From: Marinobacter sp. 2_MG-2023
Lineage (GTDB): Bacteria; Pseudomonadota; Gammaproteobacteria; Pseudomonadales; Oleiphilaceae
Direction: 5' to 3'
DNA length: 64,000 nt
Assembly (NCBI RefSeq): GCF_030546935.1
Contig: NZ_JAUOPH010000001.1
Location: 372,001-436,000 of the forward strand
Below the pieces are notes generated by a model, which had not been told where the DNA came from, did no database searches, and was given only the letters and a program-made list of their open reading frames with translations. Of this stretch, positions 30,648 to 39,324 are shown piece after piece; positions within the stretch are counted from its first letter, which is position 1; each line of letters starts with the position of its first letter. The position numbers and the translations under genes are program-made.

Positions 30648-32761
30648 AGCCCATCTCCGTCCGAAGACTCTTTGATGACATCAACGGAACCCCTGCTAGC
30701 ATTCCCCCCAATCACATCAACAATCAGCTTTCGGTCAGTAATTGGCAGCTCCTCCATAAGAAGCGCATCTGCAAGAGCACTTGTGCGAGCATTGACATTC
30801 CCATGAGTGGCTGCCGACGAAGAAACGGACGGGGCGCCATCTAACCGGTTTGGCAAATCTGCGAGTTCAGGGCTCGCGCCACTTCCACTACCGGCGCTCC
30901 CGCCCGAATTAATCTTGATCCCCGGCCCACTCAGGGTTACCCCACTGGGGTCCAGTTTGATAAAGCTGCCGCCACCTGCAATGGTGAGTTCGACGCCGGC
31001 ATCCAGCACTACTTTGGCTCCGGCCTTGTGGTGAATCTCATCGCCCGCCTCGCACAAGGTGGCGCGGCCGGACTTTTGATGGAACGTGCCACCAATGGTC
31101 TGGCTGCAATCGGCTCCGATGGACTGGCGTTTTTCGCCATCTATGGTGATGTGATCGTTGCGCTTTACGTGGGTGAAGCGGCCAGTGCCAACCGTCAGAT
31201 GACTATCATTGTTGATGACTTCCGTGCGATTGTTTTCGGTAAGCAGGTCCAGGTCTTTCTGAGCGTGGATGTAAATCTGTTCCTTATCGGCTTCGTCTTC
31301 AAACCGCAATTCGTTGCTGCCCTCACCCTTGTGAGTCTGGGTTTTCAGGGTAGTGCGGGTTTTGTGTTCTGGCAGCGCGTAGGGCGGCATGTTGGCAGCG
31401 TGGTAGGTTCGCCCGGTGATGATGGGCTGGTCCGGGTCGCCGTCGAGAAAGGAAACGATGACCTCGTTGCCGATCCTGGGTAACGCCATAAAGCCATATC
31501 GCCCGCCGGCCCATCCCTGACTGACTCGCAGCCAGGCACTGCTGTGCTCAGCATATTGACTGTATCTGTCCCAGGGAAACCTTACCTTTACCCGGCCATA
31601 TTCATCGCAGTGAATTTCTTCTCCTGCTGGGCCGGTCACGATGGCAATTTGCGGGCCGTCCATCAGTGGGCGATGGGTGGGCTTGGGCCGCCATGTTTTG
31701 TCGGCGGGCACGGCACTGAAGGTGTTGTGATAGGTGGTCGGTTCACAACCACCCTCTTCTTCCATGGCCTGTGGCTGTTTGCCCGTGTGAGTAACGGCCG
31801 TGAGCAGCCAGTCCAGGTTCAGGCTGGGGCTGTCGTGCTCGGTCAGGGCGACTTTGGCGCCGCAGGTGAAATCTGCACGATTGCTTTCTCCGAAGGCCGT
31901 GCTGGCATCGTTCCTGAGAGCGTCGAGGCGGGATTCGGTATACGGCTGGCCGGTGGCGTCCGCTTTGAACCGGCCCGGGTAATCGAAGTGCTGATAGTCA
32001 TGGCGTTGGTTCGCACTCACGCCCTGTTCGTGCAGCAAGTCGTACGCGGGGTTTTTGAAGGTGTAATCTTTCAGGGCGACGGAGCCAGCCCGAACTCGCT
32101 CTTCATAGCGGAAACGGAATACCACAGGTTGGTGGGTGCTCCCACCAGCTTTGCCGTTGTATTCGGCGACCCTAAGGCGAGGTGCATCACCATGGTGGTC
32201 AGCAAAGATCAGGCCCGGCTGCTCGTTTCCGTCGACGCTGCTGTGTTGGTAGCGGTAATGCCAGCCCTCTTCTGCAGCCATCCGCGCAAGGAACGCCAGA
32301 TCGCTTTCCCGATGCTGAACGCAGTATTCCCGTTCCCGTGGTGCGCGCTTGAGGTCAAACACCGAATCCGGGATGCCCCGCTCTGCCAGGAGGGTGCTCA
32401 AGATGGTCTCCGTAGTTTGGGTCTGGAAGATGCGACTGTTGTGCATTAACCCTGAACGCCACATCGGCGGCTGGATAATCACTTCATAACGGGTGCGACG
32501 ATAGCCGGAATCACCCAGGGCAAACTCGTTCACCACGCCTGTGAAACGGCGAAGGGGCACGCCATCCTGCCAGACCAACAGGTCCACTGGCTGCTCCAGA
32601 ACCTCGGACGCATCAATAGCAGGATCAGTACTGGTCAGCTCAAGGCGGCCATAAAAAAGCTCGGATAGCCGCTCAGTCAGCGTAAAGCCTACAACGGAAA
32701 ATAAATCAGAGGGGAGTTCGCCAACACGGGCGGTAAACTGCAGTCCGCTTGCCTGGGGCAT
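30644..32761 (-). CDS. vgrG: Type VI secretion tip protein VgrG
   Basis: VgrG is the trimeric spike at the tip of the T6SS tube and carries effectors. The 705-residue protein has the gp27-like start (LQFTARVGELPSDLFSVVGF), the gp44-like part with CVQHRESDLAFLARMAAEEG, the gp5 OB region with RVKVRFPWDR and WLRVSQGWAGG, the FLDGDPDQPIITGRTYHA motif, and a DUF2345-like needle (about 480-640). The last about 75 residues are a Gly/Ser linker plus a short unique tail, which may dock the effector encoded next. No other T6SS structural gene is in the window. Confidence 0.95.
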   Translation of the reverse strand: MPQASGLQFTARVGELPSDLFSVVGFTLTERLSELFYGRLELTSTDPAIDASEVLEQPVDLLVWQDGVPLRRFTGVVNEFALGDSGYRRTRYEVIIQPPMWRSGLMHNSRIFQTQTTETILSTLLAERGIPDSVFDLKRAPREREYCVQHRESDLAFLARMAAEEGWHYRYQHSSVDGNEQPGLIFADHHGDAPRLRVAEYNGKAGGSTHQPVVFRFRYEERVRAGSVALKDYTFKNPAYDLLHEQGVSANQRHDYQHFDYPGRFKADATGQPYTESRLDALRNDASTAFGESNRADFTCGAKVALTEHDSPSLNLDWLLTAVTHTGKQPQAMEEEGGCEPTTYHNTFSAVPADKTWRPKPTHRPLMDGPQIAIVTGPAGEEIHCDEYGRVKVRFPWDRYSQYAEHSSAWLRVSQGWAGGRYGFMALPRIGNEVIVSFLDGDPDQPIITGRTYHAANMPPYALPEHKTRTTLKTQTHKGEGSNELRFEDEADKEQIYIHAQKDLDLLTENNRTEVINNDSHLTVGTGRFTHVKRNDHITIDGEKRQSIGADCSQTIGGTFHQKSGRATLCEAGDEIHHKAGAKVVLDAGVELTIAGGGSFIKLDPSGVTLSGPGIKINSGGSAGSGSGASPELADLPNRLDGAPSVSSSAATHGNVNARTSALADALLMEELPITDRKLIVDVIGGNASRGSVDVIKESSDGDGL

Positions 32762-32817
32762 ATCTTCGTTCCCTGAAGATTGGAGTATTAATCATGCTCT
32801 TCCTGAGCCAGCGTTCA

Positions 32818-32846
32818 ATTATAACCCTCAGATTCCGTAATGGAAC
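32818..32846 (-). promoter_or_regulatory. Candidate promoter of the vgrG module
   Basis: A perfect TATAAT on the minus strand (32818-32823) lies about 57 bases upstream of the vgrG start. The -35 position (32840-32846) is weak, so an activator may be needed. No other consensus -10 is visible in this 220-base divergent spacer. Confidence 0.35.
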
Positions 32847-32981
32847 CCCGCTGTAAAGACGCACAGCTAACATGAGAGGTTGACCACAAGACCAATCTGC
32901 TTCACGCTAATCTGGTTTCGTTATGCAACCCAAGGAGCAGAATGGCTCCTAACGACCTCACTACAGATAGGGAGGAACACC

Positions 32982-34007
32982 ATGAGCAACTATCAAAACC
33001 GCGCCATTGTTCTGAAGAAACGCCCCAACGGCGAAATCCAGGAAGGCGATCTGGTTATGGAAGAACGCCCTGTACGGGAGCCGGAAGAGGGCGAAGTCGT
33101 TGCACAGATTTTATGGCTGTCGCTGGATCCGTATATGCGCCCGCGCATGAATGATGCCAAAGGGTATATGGACCCTATCGCCATTGGTGACCCCATCACC
33201 GGCGAAAGTGTCGCGCGAGTAGTAGAGTCCCGCTCAGACAAGCTGAAAGTCGGCGATCTGGTAACGTGCTATTCCGGATGGCAGGAATACGTAACCTTCC
33301 CCGCAGATGCGCCGATGGTTTATAAAATCCACCAAAAAGAAGGCGTTCCCCTTCAGACATATCTTGGCGTTGCCGGCATGCCAGGCCGCACTGGATACTG
33401 TGGCCTTACCTACGTGGGCAAGCCCAAAGCGGGCGAAACCGTTGTGGTCTCCGCGGCGTCCGGCCCAGTGGGTACCGTTGTTGGCCAAACCGCCAAAACG
33501 AACGGCTGCCGCGTGGTCGGTGTTGCCGGCGGCCCGGAAAAATGCAGTTATGTGGTAGATGAGCTCGGATTTGATGCCTGCGTGGATTACAAGGCAGGGA
33601 ATCTGGAAGCCGACCTGAAAGCAGCCTGCCCCGACGGGATCGACATCTACTATGAAAACGTGGGTGGCGACGTTACCAGGGCCGTTGCTCCGTTACTGAA
33701 CGCAGGCGCACGGGTACCCATTTGCGGTTATGTCTCGGCTTACAATGCAAAGAGCACAGAAAAAGTGGAGACTCCGTTCGATATTCTCAAGCGCCTCGAC
33801 CCGGTTCCAGAGCATCGTTTTTTCCTGGTAACCGAGTGGCAGGATAAGCACCAGGAGATTACCGACATCCTTACAAGCCGCATTGCTTCAGGTCAGATCA
33901 AATACCGGGAAACGGTTGCTGAAGGCCTCGAAAACGCAGTTGAGGCCTTCAAGGGCATGCTGAAGGGGAAGAACTTCGGTAAGCAACTGGTACATATCGC
34001 CGACTAA
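32982..34007 (+). CDS. CurA-family NADP-dependent reductase
   Basis: This zinc-free medium-chain reductase belongs to the curcumin reductase/leukotriene B4 dehydrogenase group, which reduces the double bond of alpha,beta-unsaturated ketones with NADPH. The 341-residue product has the group signature SLDPYMRPRMND near residue 45 and the Rossmann motif VVSAASGPVGTVVGQTAK. The frame opens 34 residues earlier, but the ATG at 32982 follows GGGAGGAACACC, a strong ribosome site, and gives the family N-terminus. The physiological substrate is not evident. Confidence 0.9.
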   Translation: MSNYQNRAIVLKKRPNGEIQEGDLVMEERPVREPEEGEVVAQILWLSLDPYMRPRMNDAKGYMDPIAIGDPITGESVARVVESRSDKLKVGDLVTCYSGWQEYVTFPADAPMVYKIHQKEGVPLQTYLGVAGMPGRTGYCGLTYVGKPKAGETVVVSAASGPVGTVVGQTAKTNGCRVVGVAGGPEKCSYVVDELGFDACVDYKAGNLEADLKAACPDGIDIYYENVGGDVTRAVAPLLNAGARVPICGYVSAYNAKSTEKVETPFDILKRLDPVPEHRFFLVTEWQDKHQEITDILTSRIASGQIKYRETVAEGLENAVEAFKGMLKGKNFGKQLVHIAD

Positions 34008-34026
34008 GACAAATTAACGCTTAATG

Positions 34027-34067
34027 CCGGGAAGGTTATTCTCCTATATTCAGGAGCACCTTCCCGG
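34027..34067. terminator. Long hairpin between convergent genes
   Basis: CCGGGAAGGT (34027-34036) pairs with ACCTTCCCGG (34058-34067), and inside it CTCCT (34041-34045) pairs with AGGAG (34052-34056). One arm and the loop lie within the last codons and stop of the minus-strand reductase gene. T-runs are short on both sides, so it may act as a weak terminator or mRNA end protector for either gene. Confidence 0.5.
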
Positions 34068-35004
34068 TGTTTCTATTGGCCGCCACATGCGCCATAGCGT
34101 CTTCAACTCGCTCGATGGGCCAGATGCTGTCAATCAGAGGCTCTATCTGCCCTGCCACCAGCAAAGGCCATACATTGCGATACAGCGCCTGCATAACACG
34201 CCCTTTATCCTCTACTGAGCGGGATCTCAGTGTAGAGCCAATCAAACGATGGCGCTTCATCAACATGAGCCCCAGATCAACTTCCGCAAAGCGACCTCCC
34301 ATTAGGCCGATCAGATTGATTCTTCCATCGGCACTCAGAACTTTCTGGTTCTCTTTGATGTAACTTCCGCCAACCGGGTCGAGCACCATATCGACGCCGC
34401 CCCACTTTTTAACCGCGTCTACAAAAGAACCGTGTTTACGATTCCAGGTCCCCGTTGCACCCAGCTTTCGGCACACATCAAGCTTTTCCTCATCTCCAGC
34501 TGTCGCAAATACCGGGTTACCAAACGCTGTGGCAATCTGGATGACAGTGGTGCCCAAACCACTGGCCGCTGCATGCAAAAGCACTCTCTCACCGGGCTTA
34601 AGATCCGCTTCCTGGTATAGGTTCAGCCAGGCCGTCGCAAAAACCTCAGGAAGAGCCGCTGCTTTTTCCAACGAGAACCCCTTCGGAACCGGAAGTACCT
34701 GAACGGCAGGAACAACAACCCTGGTCGCGTAACCGCCCCCCGTGAGCAATGCACACACGTCATCGCCGGGCTTGAAAGCTGTCACGGCTTCGCCAACCCT
34801 GGCAATACGGCCGCTCACTTCCAGCCCAAGAATATTCGACGCACCTGGAGGTGGGGGATATACACCAGCCCGTTGCGAAAGATCTGCACGATTAACCGCA
34901 GTCCAGACAACATCAATCTCTACGGAATCTGCCGGCAATTCCTCAAAGCCCGCGCAGGTTTCCCATACCAGGGCGTCACCGTCTATCTTGATTGCTTTCA
35001 TCAT
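34036..35004 (-). CDS. PIG3-family NAD(P)H quinone oxidoreductase
   Basis: A zinc-free quinone oxidoreductase (QOR/PIG3 group) of 322 residues. It shows the N-terminal VWTAVNRADLSQRAGVYPPP, LGLEVSGRI and the nucleotide-binding motif LLHAAASGLGTTVIQIA. These enzymes reduce quinones and enones with NADPH. Two ATG codons in tandem mark the start; the second is as likely. It is convergent with the CurA-type gene and its end overlaps a hairpin. About 150 bases separate its start from the upstream gene end, with nothing recognised in them. Confidence 0.9.
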   Translation of the reverse strand: MMKAIKIDGDALVWETCAGFEELPADSVEIDVVWTAVNRADLSQRAGVYPPPPGASNILGLEVSGRIARVGEAVTAFKPGDDVCALLTGGGYATRVVVPAVQVLPVPKGFSLEKAAALPEVFATAWLNLYQEADLKPGERVLLHAAASGLGTTVIQIATAFGNPVFATAGDEEKLDVCRKLGATGTWNRKHGSFVDAVKKWGGVDMVLDPVGGSYIKENQKVLSADGRINLIGLMGGRFAEVDLGLMLMKRHRLIGSTLRSRSVEDKGRVMQALYRNVWPLLVAGQIEPLIDSIWPIERVEDAMAHVAANRNTGKVLLNIGE

Positions 35005-35154
35005 GTATCAAATCTCGGCGCTTTCGAGTATCCAGTCATGAAGCGAGTGACCGGTCAGGAATATCCCGTCAGGATACCCCATGTAGCTGGAACGATGTAA
35101 TGAGTATGTTTTCACAATCCTGTAACTACCCGAACCTCCCACTCAGCCCTGGAA

Positions 35155-36339
35155 TCAGGCGCTGCCTGTAATTGTTTTTGCCAGCAAAGCCTTGTATTCC
35201 GGCATCAATGCGCCTCCACTGAAACGCTGCACATCCGGCACGGTTAATCGTTTCGGGCCAGTGCCCGCAGCCTGGTTTTCAATCAGCGCCGCTGCGTAGG
35301 CTGCCTCGGTGGGAATGTCGTCACCACAGTCCGGATACAAATATTCCGATGCAAATAACTCGGGATAGACTTCCCTTTCCGGGGCAATGGGGACACAACC
35401 AGCGGCTACCGCCTCAAGCACCGCCAGCCCTTGAAACTCATGCAACGCGGTCGAAAGAATGACGTCTGCACTCCCTAACCACCCGTAATATTGAGTGCGG
35501 CTTGACGCGTATCCGAATTGAACCAGCCGGTGGGAAAACTGCTCCCGGATTGATGCCAGTGCTTCGGGTATTTTTCGGAAGCTCTCTCCAAGGATGCACA
35601 CCTGAAAGTTCACAGCCCTGCGGTCAAGTTCCTGCAGAATCGCGAGCAGCCGATCAGGGCCCTTGTCATATTCCCAGCGGGCTGCCCATAAGATCCTCAG
35701 CGGTGAAGAACAAAGCCCGGGTTGGTGATCATTGCCCCATAAATGCTCGCCCGGTTCAGGGTACCGGCGCCCTGCCTCTGCCTCGTTGATGAACGCGTGA
35801 TCATCGATAGGGACGGGCAAGACACAGGACTTCCCGGCAAGGCGTTCAAGTGTTCCCTGCGGAATGCCATCGGGCAGGCGGCGGAAAAGTTTTTGGATGC
35901 CATTAAGAAAGCTACGCTGATTCCACTCGCTGTTGAACACAACGGCATCTGCGGCAATAGCGCTGTAAAGGTTCACCATTTGGGGGTCGACACTGCTGTG
36001 CTGGTCATCAGATGCCGGATAGGCAAACTGATTTTCATGCATGTAGAGAAGCGCCGGCGTCGCGGCCAGGTTCGGGTGAAATCCCCGGATCGACGCCAGG
36101 TCGACCATCGATGTTACAAGCAGGAGGTCCCAGGCTTCCTTCAACAAGGGTTCGTTCAACCAGGTAAGCGCGTTACCCCGGATTCGCCAGCGAAAAAACC
36201 TCGGAGACAAAGAAAGCACATGCCACTCGAATTCCGGCTGGCTGTGCACCACCTGCTCTCTCCAGCGGCGATGGCTGCCAGCGTCGTAGGCAGAGAGCAG
36301 GAGTATTCTGGGTTTTCGGAAGGAAGGCGTGTTGAGCAT
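35155..36339 (-). CDS. tRNA-queuosine mannosyltransferase-like GT4 protein
   Basis: The 394-residue protein has the N-terminal domain of the family formerly called DUF3524 (KPRILLLSAYDAGSHRRWRE; LLYMHENQFAYP; WNQRSFLNG) and a C-terminal GT-B domain with RILWAARWEYDKGPDRLL and the donor-site run STALHEFQGLAVLEAVAAG. Eukaryotic members (GTDC1/QTMAN) add mannose to queuosine in tRNA-Asp. Bacterial members are less studied, so the acceptor here is open. It lies 14 bases after the GH13_18 gene, in an operon for glucosylglycerate turnover, which could mean a role in that pathway. Confidence 0.8.
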   Translation of the reverse strand: MLNTPSFRKPRILLLSAYDAGSHRRWREQVVHSQPEFEWHVLSLSPRFFRWRIRGNALTWLNEPLLKEAWDLLLVTSMVDLASIRGFHPNLAATPALLYMHENQFAYPASDDQHSSVDPQMVNLYSAIAADAVVFNSEWNQRSFLNGIQKLFRRLPDGIPQGTLERLAGKSCVLPVPIDDHAFINEAEAGRRYPEPGEHLWGNDHQPGLCSSPLRILWAARWEYDKGPDRLLAILQELDRRAVNFQVCILGESFRKIPEALASIREQFSHRLVQFGYASSRTQYYGWLGSADVILSTALHEFQGLAVLEAVAAGCVPIAPEREVYPELFASEYLYPDCGDDIPTEAAYAAALIENQAAGTGPKRLTVPDVQRFSGGALMPEYKALLAKTITGSA

Positions 36340-36353
36340 CCGGGCATTCTGCC

Positions 36354-38084
36354 CTACTCCCGATTAGACAACCAGACGCTTTGGTAGGGCTTGAGGGTAA
36401 TACAGCCTGAGAGATCGTCAATCGTCGTACCCGCAATAAGATCAACCCAATGATCAGTACCGATAAGGTTGATGTCACTCAAGGCCACCTGCTGCACCTC
36501 GTCGCTGATATTGTGAATGCAGAAAATAGACTGATCCCGGCGCATACTCTGACGCCAGAAACCAAACAACTGCAGCCCCAGGTGCAGGGTGAACTGGGTA
36601 GCATTGGGGTGGAAGGCCGGCTGCCTGCGGCGAATGGCAATGAGGCGCTTTAGTTCGTGGTAAGCCTTGCTGTGATGACTCAAAGGGTTATCCAGTGCCT
36701 GTTTCAGATCTGCAAGCTGCCACTGGCTGCGATTAATGGAACGCAGGCGCCCGGTGTGTTCAACCCGTTCAGTATCATTTTCGGTTGCCAGCAGGCTGTG
36801 CAGGTAAAAGGCAGGAATTCCTTCAAGTGCGAGCATCACCGTGTGGGCGCAAATGAACCGCTGCAGTTGCCAGTGGTCCGCGCCGTTCCCTGCGGTGCCC
36901 TTCAATGCATCATAAAGGGCGATATTGATTTCATAGGGCTGATCCCGGCCATCCGCTGTCCGCCGATAGGAAACCTTGCCCCCGAACGAGTCCATGGTGT
37001 TGATCAACCGCTGCTTTTCCTCTTCACTCAGCAATCCGTCCGTCGGGCGCATTCCTATGCCATCATGGGAGGCTATGAAATTGAGGTAGGTGGTGCCCAT
37101 CTGGGCAGGCGGCATACTCATCAGCCAGGTTTTGAGGTGCTTGCAGTCACCTGTCACCAACGTGTTGATCAGAAGTGGCGGCAGCGAGAAATTGTAGACC
37201 GCATGAGCTTCGTTGGCGTTGCCGAAATAGGTGAGATTCTCACGGTTCGGTACGTTCGTTTCGGTTATGATCACAGCATCCGGGCTGTGGTGCTCAATCA
37301 ACAAGCGCAAAATCTTGATCAGCTCATGGGTCTGCTGCAGGTGAATGCAGGCAGTACCTGGCTCTTTCCAGAGGAACGCCACGGCATCCAGCCGGAAGAT
37401 CAAAACGCCGCGCTCAAGGTAATAACGGATGATAGCCGCAAACTCGATCAGAACCCGGGGGTTGGCAAAATTGAGGTCGACCTGATCCTCACTGAAAGTG
37501 CACCAGACATAGCGTTCACCATCGTCCGTCTGGACCGGCGTCAGTAGCGGTGAGGTGCGAGGTCTCACCACTGCGCTCAAATCGTCCCGCGGATTACCCT
37601 CGTAAAAATAGTCCTTGCCTGGATCAATCCGCTTCTTGAAATTTTCAAACCACCGGCTGCGGGCTGACATATGGTTGATCACCAGGTCCGCCATGAGCTT
37701 GAAGTCCTTCGCGATGTTTTCAATATCGTCCCAGCCTCCGTGGGATTCATTAACCGCGAGATAGTCCATGACCGAAAAGCCGTCATCGGAACTGTAAGGA
37801 AAAAAAGGCAGGATGTGCACGCCCGAAATGGTGTCAGACAAACACCGATTCAAAAACTGATGCAAGGTCGCCAACGGCTTTTCGTCAGCTTGCTGCACCG
37901 TATCTGCATAGGTAATCAGAATTATATCCGACTCACTCCAATGATTCTGGTGTGCAGGTGGCGCCGGCTGATCCGGGCTCAGACCCAGCGTAGCGAGCAA
38001 CTCCTCTGCGAGAAAATTGCAATCCAGTGCCGGATAGACCACTTCAAGCATGCTGAGGAGTTTTGCCTTAAGCGGATGGCTCAT
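36354..38084 (-). CDS. GH13_18 phosphorylase, probable glucosylglycerate phosphorylase
   Basis: A 576-residue alpha-amylase-fold enzyme of the sucrose phosphorylase subfamily. The nucleophile is the Asp in FRLDAVAFLW, the acid/base Glu is in VIITETNVPN, and the third acid is in IASHDGIGMRP. GH13_18 also contains sucrose 6-phosphate, glucosylglycerol and glucosylglycerate phosphorylases, so the substrate cannot be read from the fold alone. Direct overlap (ATGA) with glucosyl-3-phosphoglycerate synthase and the presence of a glycerate kinase make glucosylglycerate (giving glucose 1-phosphate and D-glycerate) the best choice. Confidence 0.82.
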   Translation of the reverse strand: MSHPLKAKLLSMLEVVYPALDCNFLAEELLATLGLSPDQPAPPAHQNHWSESDIILITYADTVQQADEKPLATLHQFLNRCLSDTISGVHILPFFPYSSDDGFSVMDYLAVNESHGGWDDIENIAKDFKLMADLVINHMSARSRWFENFKKRIDPGKDYFYEGNPRDDLSAVVRPRTSPLLTPVQTDDGERYVWCTFSEDQVDLNFANPRVLIEFAAIIRYYLERGVLIFRLDAVAFLWKEPGTACIHLQQTHELIKILRLLIEHHSPDAVIITETNVPNRENLTYFGNANEAHAVYNFSLPPLLINTLVTGDCKHLKTWLMSMPPAQMGTTYLNFIASHDGIGMRPTDGLLSEEEKQRLINTMDSFGGKVSYRRTADGRDQPYEINIALYDALKGTAGNGADHWQLQRFICAHTVMLALEGIPAFYLHSLLATENDTERVEHTGRLRSINRSQWQLADLKQALDNPLSHHSKAYHELKRLIAIRRRQPAFHPNATQFTLHLGLQLFGFWRQSMRRDQSIFCIHNISDEVQQVALSDINLIGTDHWVDLIAGTTIDDLSGCITLKPYQSVWLSNRE

Positions 38085-39304
38085 GGTCGGTATTCCTCAT
38101 TATCCAGTTCCACCGCCTCAAGCAACTGCTGCTTGATATCAGGAATCGCACTGGTGACCCTGTTCCAACTCGGAATGAAGGGCGTATCCATTGGATTATC
38201 AAGAAAGTAAGCACCTGCGCTCATCACATTCTGGGCGAACAGTTCAACGGCTTTCTCTTCCTTATGCCGATCAAACTCTAGTCCGTTGATGATCGCATCG
38301 TTCTGATAAGTCTCCACAAAATCCAGAGCGATACGGAAATAAGTCGCCTTGATGGTCCGGAATTTCTCGCTTGAGAATATCTCACCATTCGTTGCCAGTT
38401 TTCTGAACAACGCCTTGGAAATATCCACGCTCATCTTGGAAAGACCCTGGTTGGCATCCTCCGGTGAGAGGTCCTGGTGCTTATGATCATAAACATCCGC
38501 AATATCTACTTGGCAGAGCCTGTTAGTGGCATAGTTCCGCTTCATTTCCGATAGCACGCCAATTTCCAATCCCCAGTCACTGGGGATGCGAAGATCATTA
38601 ATCACATCGGTGCGGAAGGAAAACTCTCCTGCCAGGGGATAGCGGTAACTGTCGAGATAATCCAGAAAATCGCTCGGGCCACATACCTTTTTCATGGCGC
38701 GAATCAACGGAGTCACCAGCAGCCGACTGACACGCCCGTTCATCTTTCCATCTGCCACTCGGGCGTAGTAACCCTTGCAGAACATATAATTAAAGTTGGG
38801 GTTAGCCACCGGATAAATCAGGCGGGCCACCAGATCCCGCGAATAGGTAAGAATGTCACAATCGTGCAGTGCGACTGATTCACTCACACCAGAAGCCAGG
38901 ACATAACCGAAGCAGTACCAGACGTTGCGGCCCTTCCCCATTTCCGTGGGTGCCAACCCCTGCTCCCGAAGCTTTAGATCAATGGCACGGAGGCGCGGTC
39001 CATCGTTCCAGAGTACTTTGAAGTTTTGCGGGAGCCCGGAGAAATATTCAAGCGCATGGCGGTATTGCGCTTCATTAGCCCGGTCCAGACCGATGATAAT
39101 CTCATCCAGATAAGGCACCTTCGTGAGTTCCTGCACAATGTGCTTTAGTGCCGGCCCCTCCAGTTCGGAGTAGAGCGACGGCAGCACAAGTGACATGGGC
39201 CTGGTCTCGCGGAAGGTCATCAGTTCGGCTTCCAGATCTTCCACTGGTCGGCGAACAAGGTTGTGCAGTGTGGTTACAATGCCATTCTGGTAAAAGTCGC
39301 CCAT
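38081..39304 (-). CDS. gpgS: Glucosyl-3-phosphoglycerate synthase (GT81)
   Basis: GpgS transfers glucose from an NDP-glucose donor to 3-phosphoglycerate. The 407-residue product shows the GT-A features of GT81: LVLPSLYSELEG near the N-terminus, GKGRNVWYCFGYVLA, the metal-binding DCDI, and the acceptor-site YRYPLAGEFSF, followed by DWGLEIGVL. GpgS of actinobacteria and of halophilic or marine bacteria shares this. Its product is dephosphorylated by the upstream gene product. The tail continues well past the catalytic core (about 300-407). Confidence 0.9.
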   Translation of the reverse strand: MGDFYQNGIVTTLHNLVRRPVEDLEAELMTFRETRPMSLVLPSLYSELEGPALKHIVQELTKVPYLDEIIIGLDRANEAQYRHALEYFSGLPQNFKVLWNDGPRLRAIDLKLREQGLAPTEMGKGRNVWYCFGYVLASGVSESVALHDCDILTYSRDLVARLIYPVANPNFNYMFCKGYYARVADGKMNGRVSRLLVTPLIRAMKKVCGPSDFLDYLDSYRYPLAGEFSFRTDVINDLRIPSDWGLEIGVLSEMKRNYATNRLCQVDIADVYDHKHQDLSPEDANQGLSKMSVDISKALFRKLATNGEIFSSEKFRTIKATYFRIALDFVETYQNDAIINGLEFDRHKEEKAVELFAQNVMSAGAYFLDNPMDTPFIPSWNRVTSAIPDIKQQLLEAVELDNEEYRP

Positions 39305-39324
39305 GGCGATGCTCCTTTGCAGTA

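Noticed and set aside
31544..32449. A 301-residue open frame on the plus strand
   Set aside because: It is the antisense shadow of vgrG.
36657..37547. A 296-residue open frame on the plus strand
   Set aside because: It is the antisense shadow of the GH13_18 phosphorylase, which has all catalytic motifs.
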